Assembly: GCA_044341215.1 (NCBI GenBank)
Contig: JBIISC010000033.1
Span: forward strand, 1 to 10,181
Length of the DNA: 10,181 nucleotides
Source: JAFMIT01 sp044341215
GTDB taxonomy: Bacteria > Actinomycetota > Actinomycetes > S36-B12 > UBA5976
Reading direction: 5' to 3'
Shown here: positions 7,238 to 10,181 of the stretch, piece after piece
Position numbering within the stretch: position 1 is the first letter of the stretch
How the letters are laid out: each line of letters opens with the position of its first letter
Program-made: the position numbers and the translations under genes
The notes under the pieces: generated by a model
The model's database searches: none
The model's input: the letters and a program-made list of their open reading frames with translations, nothing else
What the model was told of the DNA's origin: nothing

Positions 7238-7392
7238 TAAGGAAAAAATGGTCAATCCTTTCCATTTTGAATGATTGCGTAAGAATTTTCAGCATGACAT
7301 ACCGAAACCGTGCAAGAGCTAACAAAACGCTAACCCTCATAAATGCCTTAGTCGCAAATCTCTCTGTGGGGATTACCTTTATTTGGAGTTAA
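7238..7392 (+). pseudogene. Pr6Pr 5'-end remnant (direct repeat P2)
   Basis: A truncated second copy of the Pr6Pr gene start. It keeps the upstream 56 nt and an ATG at 7294, then about 29 recognisable codons (MTYRNRARANK, LVANLSVGITF) before the sequence changes and ends at TAA 7390-7392, giving 32 codons. Identity to 4679-4829 is about 84%. Many coding differences are silent or conservative, which suggests that the copy diverged as a working gene before it was cut. The stop codon is supplied by foreign sequence that resembles the lipoprotein A 3' end. A working micropeptide cannot be excluded, since the candidate -10 is intact, but a remnant is more likely. Confidence 0.9.
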
Positions 7393-7410
7393 GTAAACAA
7401 GCCTGACATT
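7384..7410 (-). pseudogene. Probable C-terminal fragment of a third lipoprotein
   Basis: Bases 7384-7400 match 5587-5603 in lipoprotein A at 16 of 17 positions on the same strand. In the lipoprotein reading frame the fragment reads VNVRLVYLTP, against DIEVVYLTP in lipoprotein A (about 474-482). Lipoprotein B has a different sequence at this place (ARIATGYISD), so the piece is A-like and not part of B. It begins exactly where the Pr6Pr remnant ends, with TTTG as possible junction microhomology, and lies just after the lipoprotein B stop. Short length keeps this tentative. Confidence 0.55.
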
Positions 7411-7424
7411 GACAACAAAAACAA

Positions 7425-9038
7425 TTAATCCAAAGGCAAATACTGAATAACAACCTTGTTATTGGCCTTGGGATCGCCACTTGAAGCGTCATTATCCGAG
7501 ATGTAGCCTGTTGCTATACGTGCTTTCCACCCAAGCTTCTTTAGCTTGGCCTGCAGCGCCTTCACTCGTTTTTCCACCAAAAGCATATTTGCTTCTAGGG
7601 ATTCCTCTGGAAGAGCAGCGTTGTGAATTCCAGTGACAACAAGTTCTTTTTTACCTTTCAAGTTCTTTTTCTCTTTTAGAAGAGCTTTCACATACTTTGA
7701 AAGAGTCCCTTGGCTAGTTGATATTTTCGGACTATTCGACTTGAACTCAACCACTCGTCCAAGAATCGACCGCATGTTGTATTTGGTTGGTTCAAATCCT
7801 TTTAAGTAATAGACAGTTGCATCTTGCCTATGCCAAGGACGATTCACAAAAGTGATTTTGTTGTCAGCACTCATTGAACCATTGGTGTCCAAAATTACAC
7901 CGCTGATGGAATATACATTTTTATATAGTGTCCGATTGATAGCATCGAAAGCTTCAGCCTCAGCGCCATCAGCGACATTGTCAGGATCAATCTCTATCAC
8001 TGTGTAATACGGATCGTTTACTGCATAAGAATATTCAAGGTTTGATTCCGGATCCATTTCAAAATCCCATACAAGGCCTTCTTCATTGGAAAGCCAGTTG
8101 CCTTCTTCAAAGGCTCTTTCGCTACTTGAAGGTTCGTTCATATCTCGATCGAAATAATCAAGATTTACGCTTGTAAAATTGCAAGTGACAGAATAAATAG
8201 ATCTAGTCTTTTTGACCTCAATTTTGGGAAATGAGTTCACCAATTTTTTTAATTCGCCCTTCTTAAAAGTTCTGTAGAAGAGCTCGTTAAATTTTGAGTC
8301 AGGTCGATATTTGCTGCACTGCTTGAACTCGGGAATATCAGCATCAGCCCAAACTTCCATTTCACCTGAGAGAAGCAATTCCAAAAGGATTAGATACAGC
8401 CCACGATCCTGTTCAGGAAGATTTGACATTTGCTCGAACAGCAGTGCTGGAGCAAAATTGAAATCTTCAGAACTTGGGGCTTGACGTAAATCTTTAAGAG
8501 ATCCAAGGCTCAAGTCAATAGGAATATCAGTTGCGAATGTCTTTAATTTGCCTGTTGAGACAGACCCAAAATTCTCACAATCTGCAGCGTTGCCGCTTGC
8601 TGGGACGATTACACCTTTCTCCATGTACAAATGGCCAAAGCCGTCAGAATCCTCACCCTCGGTGATTTGACCAGAGACAAATAGGCTGTTTTTATGTTTG
8701 GCTGGGACATAGCTGAAGGACAGGTGCGTGGCATTTGGCGTTGTTGGTGTGGTTCCTTCGAACTCAAATGTTACATCAGAAACTTCACAGTTATTCAAGC
8801 TATTTGTGTCGAGCGAGATATTAACCACTTCATAGCGTTCGCTGAACTGATCACCCAGATCAATGCTCAACTCATCCAAAAGGGATTGATAGTCAGTTTT
8901 TGTTGACTCTATGGTCATTGAACCCGTAAGAGTTCCATCAAAGTTTGCGGATGCGGTGGTTTTAGTCTTGATGCATCCAGAAAGAACCAGGCCTAGACAA
9001 GTTGCAATTACAACAAATTGGATTTTCTTATGTCGCAT
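7425..9038 (-). CDS. Secreted lipoprotein B, paralogue of lipoprotein A
   Basis: A 537-aa predicted lipoprotein of unknown function. The lipobox LSGC puts the lipidated Cys at 22. The next residues (SANFDGTLTGSMTIES) again resemble an LppM-like start. Cys84, Cys154, Cys241 and Cys286 align with Cys86, Cys154, Cys223 and Cys268 of lipoprotein A; the spacings 62 (lipobox to first) and 45 (third to fourth) are identical. Other shared blocks are SISGVILDTNGSMSADNK, ILGRVVEFKSN and the C-terminal EANMLLVEKRVKALQAKL followed by NNKVVIQ, an OmpA-like pattern without the canonical Asp. Overall similarity to A is low, far below that of the flanking repeats. ATG 9036-9038 is preceded by AAGGGA. It lies 82 bp after the DAGK stop on the same strand, so it may be co-transcribed or use the 9056-9091 element. 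No clear terminator follows it. Confidence 0.85.
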   Translation of the reverse strand: MRHKKIQFVVIATCLGLVLSGCIKTKTTASANFDGTLTGSMTIESTKTDYQSLLDELSIDLGDQFSERYEVVNISLDTNSLNNCEVSDVTFEFEGTTPTTPNATHLSFSYVPAKHKNSLFVSGQITEGEDSDGFGHLYMEKGVIVPASGNAADCENFGSVSTGKLKTFATDIPIDLSLGSLKDLRQAPSSEDFNFAPALLFEQMSNLPEQDRGLYLILLELLLSGEMEVWADADIPEFKQCSKYRPDSKFNELFYRTFKKGELKKLVNSFPKIEVKKTRSIYSVTCNFTSVNLDYFDRDMNEPSSSERAFEEGNWLSNEEGLVWDFEMDPESNLEYSYAVNDPYYTVIEIDPDNVADGAEAEAFDAINRTLYKNVYSISGVILDTNGSMSADNKITFVNRPWHRQDATVYYLKGFEPTKYNMRSILGRVVEFKSNSPKISTSQGTLSKYVKALLKEKKNLKGKKELVVTGIHNAALPEESLEANMLLVEKRVKALQAKLKKLGWKARIATGYISDNDASSGDPKANNKVVIQYLPLD

Positions 9039-9055
9039 GAGGTTCCCTTATCTTT

Positions 9056-9091
9056 GCCCTAAAACATGGATAGAGTACTGTATCTATTCAG
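9056..9091 (-). promoter_or_regulatory. Upstream element of lipoprotein B shared with lipoprotein A
   Basis: Counterpart of 7052-7087 at the same 2004-bp offset as the DAGK repeat: leftward CTGAAT, 17 nt, CATGTT, then TTAGGGC. The eleven-base GCCCTAAAACA core is unchanged. The whole 49-nt stretch 9056-9104 is only about two-thirds identical to its partner, so the conserved core stands out. Confidence 0.4.
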
Positions 9092-9100
9092 GGACTCTGG

Positions 9101-9225
9101 AACTAAGTTCTAGGCTGAAATCACCAACGGACACCATAAATACTCACAGAATTCGGCCTGATTTCAATCTGCACTGGGGATTCACCTAGGTATTCCCCAT
9201 CGCCCCAAACCTGCTCACCTGGTGC
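9101..9225 (-). repeat. Direct repeat D2: 3' end of the DAGK gene (intact copy)
   Basis: Same-orientation partner of 7097-7221 (95% by hand count). Recombination between the two copies would excise 2004 bp carrying lipoprotein B and the remnants and leave lipoprotein A next to an intact DAGK gene. Confidence 0.93.
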
Positions 9226-10032
9226 GTGTAGCCAGAAAGTTTTGGCTCGAGCTTCATCAACCTTCGGGTGATTTACATGTTTGCCAGTGAAGACTTTGGG
9301 AAATACCGCTAGCAAGGTTGGAATACTGATTTTGTTAACCACTATGTAATCCAGTTCACCATCTTTGATGTTGGCAGATGGACAAACTTTCATGCCGCCA
9401 CCAAACATCGATCCATTACCGATAGCAATCAGCATTGCTTCGAACTTACTTTCTTTACCATCAATAACGGTGTGATAGCTGATAGGGCTAAACCGAGTTA
9501 AAGTTTTTAGCATCGCGAGTATGTAACGACCCGTTCCAGTTAAGTATGTCATCTTGGCAGAGTTGGCATTGACCCGCGAATCAAAACCGCAAGACATAAC
9601 CGCAAGTACTGCATGTTCCTGACCATCACTCGTGGTGGCACTAAGGGAGTCAATTTCTGTGAGATCTTTTTCTTTCCATGCATTTACAAAATGATCAACC
9701 GCCAGTTTTGTCGCTTCCAAATTTCGACCATGTGGAAGTCCACAAGAGCGCGCAACATCATCGCCCGAACCAGATGCAATTATTCCGAGTGGCAGTTTGT
9801 GTTTGAAGGCAATCTGAGCAGCAGTGTGAACTGAACCATCTCCACCTACAGCTACTACGGCAGAAAATTCACTAATCCGAGCTGTTACTTTATTGATTGC
9901 ATCTTGTGCTGAATCTCCGCGAACAAATACATATGGCAGGCCATGCAATTCAAATTGCTGAAAAACATAATCTGCAAGCCGATTGGTGCGACCAAGCCCA
10001 GCCTTCAAGTTCATCATCAGCGCAATTGTCAT
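9121..10032 (-). CDS. Diacylglycerol kinase catalytic-domain (DAGK/YegS-type) lipid kinase
   Basis: A 303-aa ATP-dependent lipid kinase of the DAGK_cat/YegS family, expected to phosphorylate a diacylglycerol-like or sphingoid lipid at the inner membrane face. Motifs, numbered from ATG 10030-10032, are VGGDGS (62-67, nucleotide-binding loop), SGSGDDVAR (about 87-95, replacing the usual GTGNDFAR), GNGSMFGGGMKVCPSA (205-220), DGELD (224-228) and GDGEYLG (277-283). Length is normal for the family. A GGGAG Shine-Dalgarno 4 nt upstream supports this ATG over the upstream in-frame TTG at 10050, which would place the GGGAG inside the coding region. The 3' end is duplicated at 7097-7221. It is divergent from the gene starting at 10122 and lies upstream of lipoprotein B on the same strand. 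The exact lipid substrate cannot be read. Confidence 0.92.
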   Translation of the reverse strand: MTIALMMNLKAGLGRTNRLADYVFQQFELHGLPYVFVRGDSAQDAINKVTARISEFSAVVAVGGDGSVHTAAQIAFKHKLPLGIIASGSGDDVARSCGLPHGRNLEATKLAVDHFVNAWKEKDLTEIDSLSATTSDGQEHAVLAVMSCGFDSRVNANSAKMTYLTGTGRYILAMLKTLTRFSPISYHTVIDGKESKFEAMLIAIGNGSMFGGGMKVCPSANIKDGELDYIVVNKISIPTLLAVFPKVFTGKHVNHPKVDEARAKTFWLHAPGEQVWGDGEYLGESPVQIEIRPNSVSIYGVRW

Positions 10033-10108
10033 TACTCTCCCAAGGTGCAATAAGCGGCTAATCCTGCGGGGTATACGCCTGTGGGAACAAGGACTTTTCG
10101 ATAACTGT

Positions 10109-10114
10109 TACCTT
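10109..10114 (+). promoter_or_regulatory. Candidate -10 of the rightward gene at the right edge
   Basis: TACCTT lies exactly 7 nt before the ATG at 10122, the same spacing as at hutG and the EEP gene. No Shine-Dalgarno and no convincing -35 (AACAAG at 17 nt) are visible. Confidence 0.25.
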
Positions 10115-10121
10115 CCCGCTC

Positions 10122-10181
10122 ATGAAATCCACTCTTAGAGGTCACCGATTGGCCTTCTGGTTGCTCATTTTCGCGACCGCG
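10122..10181 (+). CDS. Start of an unidentified rightward gene (partial)
   Basis: Twenty codons run from ATG 10122 to the window edge without a stop. The peptide starts MKSTLRGHR and continues LAFWLLIFATA, a basic head followed by a hydrophobic run, as in a signal peptide or first membrane helix. It is divergent from the DAGK gene across 89 bp. No family can be assigned from this fragment. Confidence 0.45.
   Translation, partial: MKSTLRGHRLAFWLLIFATA

Noticed and set aside
1..10181. CRISPR array, insertion sequence, prophage or toxin-antitoxin module
   Set aside because: No spaced short repeats, transposase or integrase motifs, terminal inverted repeats or small paired genes were seen on either strand.

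Overview
The window looks like chromosome from a moderately AT-rich actinobacterium, perhaps a planktonic low-GC lineage of the Nanopelagicales (acI) type. This is inferred from actinobacterial-style HutU/HutI/HutG proteins, a Pr6Pr six-pass membrane protein, LppM-like lipoproteins, and several genes that seem to be leaderless. No phage, transposase, integrase or CRISPR signal was seen.

Left part (1-3711), histidine degradation. hutU (urocanate hydratase) and hutI (imidazolonepropionase, cut by the left edge) run leftward as a tightly overlapping pair. hutG (formimidoylglutamase) runs rightward from a shared 84-bp divergent control region. Together they take urocanate through imidazolonepropionate and formiminoglutamate to glutamate plus formamide. 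hutH is not in the window. HutI and HutG each carry Asn where a metal-binding Asp or His is expected.

Middle (3727-5510). A tRNA-Arg(CCU) follows hutG and is tail-to-tail, 4 bp apart, with an endonuclease/exonuclease/phosphatase-family gene. A divergent Pr6Pr membrane protein gene follows and ends at a strong 19-bp bidirectional terminator shared with the next, convergent gene.

Right part (5518-10032), the most unusual region. Two distantly related lipoproteins (504 and 537 aa; four shared non-lipobox cysteines, LppM-like N-terminus, OmpA-like C-terminus) lie on the minus strand. Between them is a 392-bp graveyard of gene pieces: the 3' end of the downstream lipid-kinase (DAGK) gene, the 5' end of the Pr6Pr gene, and probably the 3' end of a further lipoprotein. 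The layout reads as Pr6Pr - lipoprotein A - [DAGK piece | Pr6Pr piece | lipoprotein piece] - lipoprotein B - DAGK. This suggests a repeated Pr6Pr-lipoprotein-DAGK cassette collapsed by deletion, or a divergent allele inserted at the DAGK 3' end. The flanking pieces are 84-95% identical in DNA while the two lipoproteins have diverged strongly. The window ends with the first 20 codons of a rightward gene divergent from DAGK.
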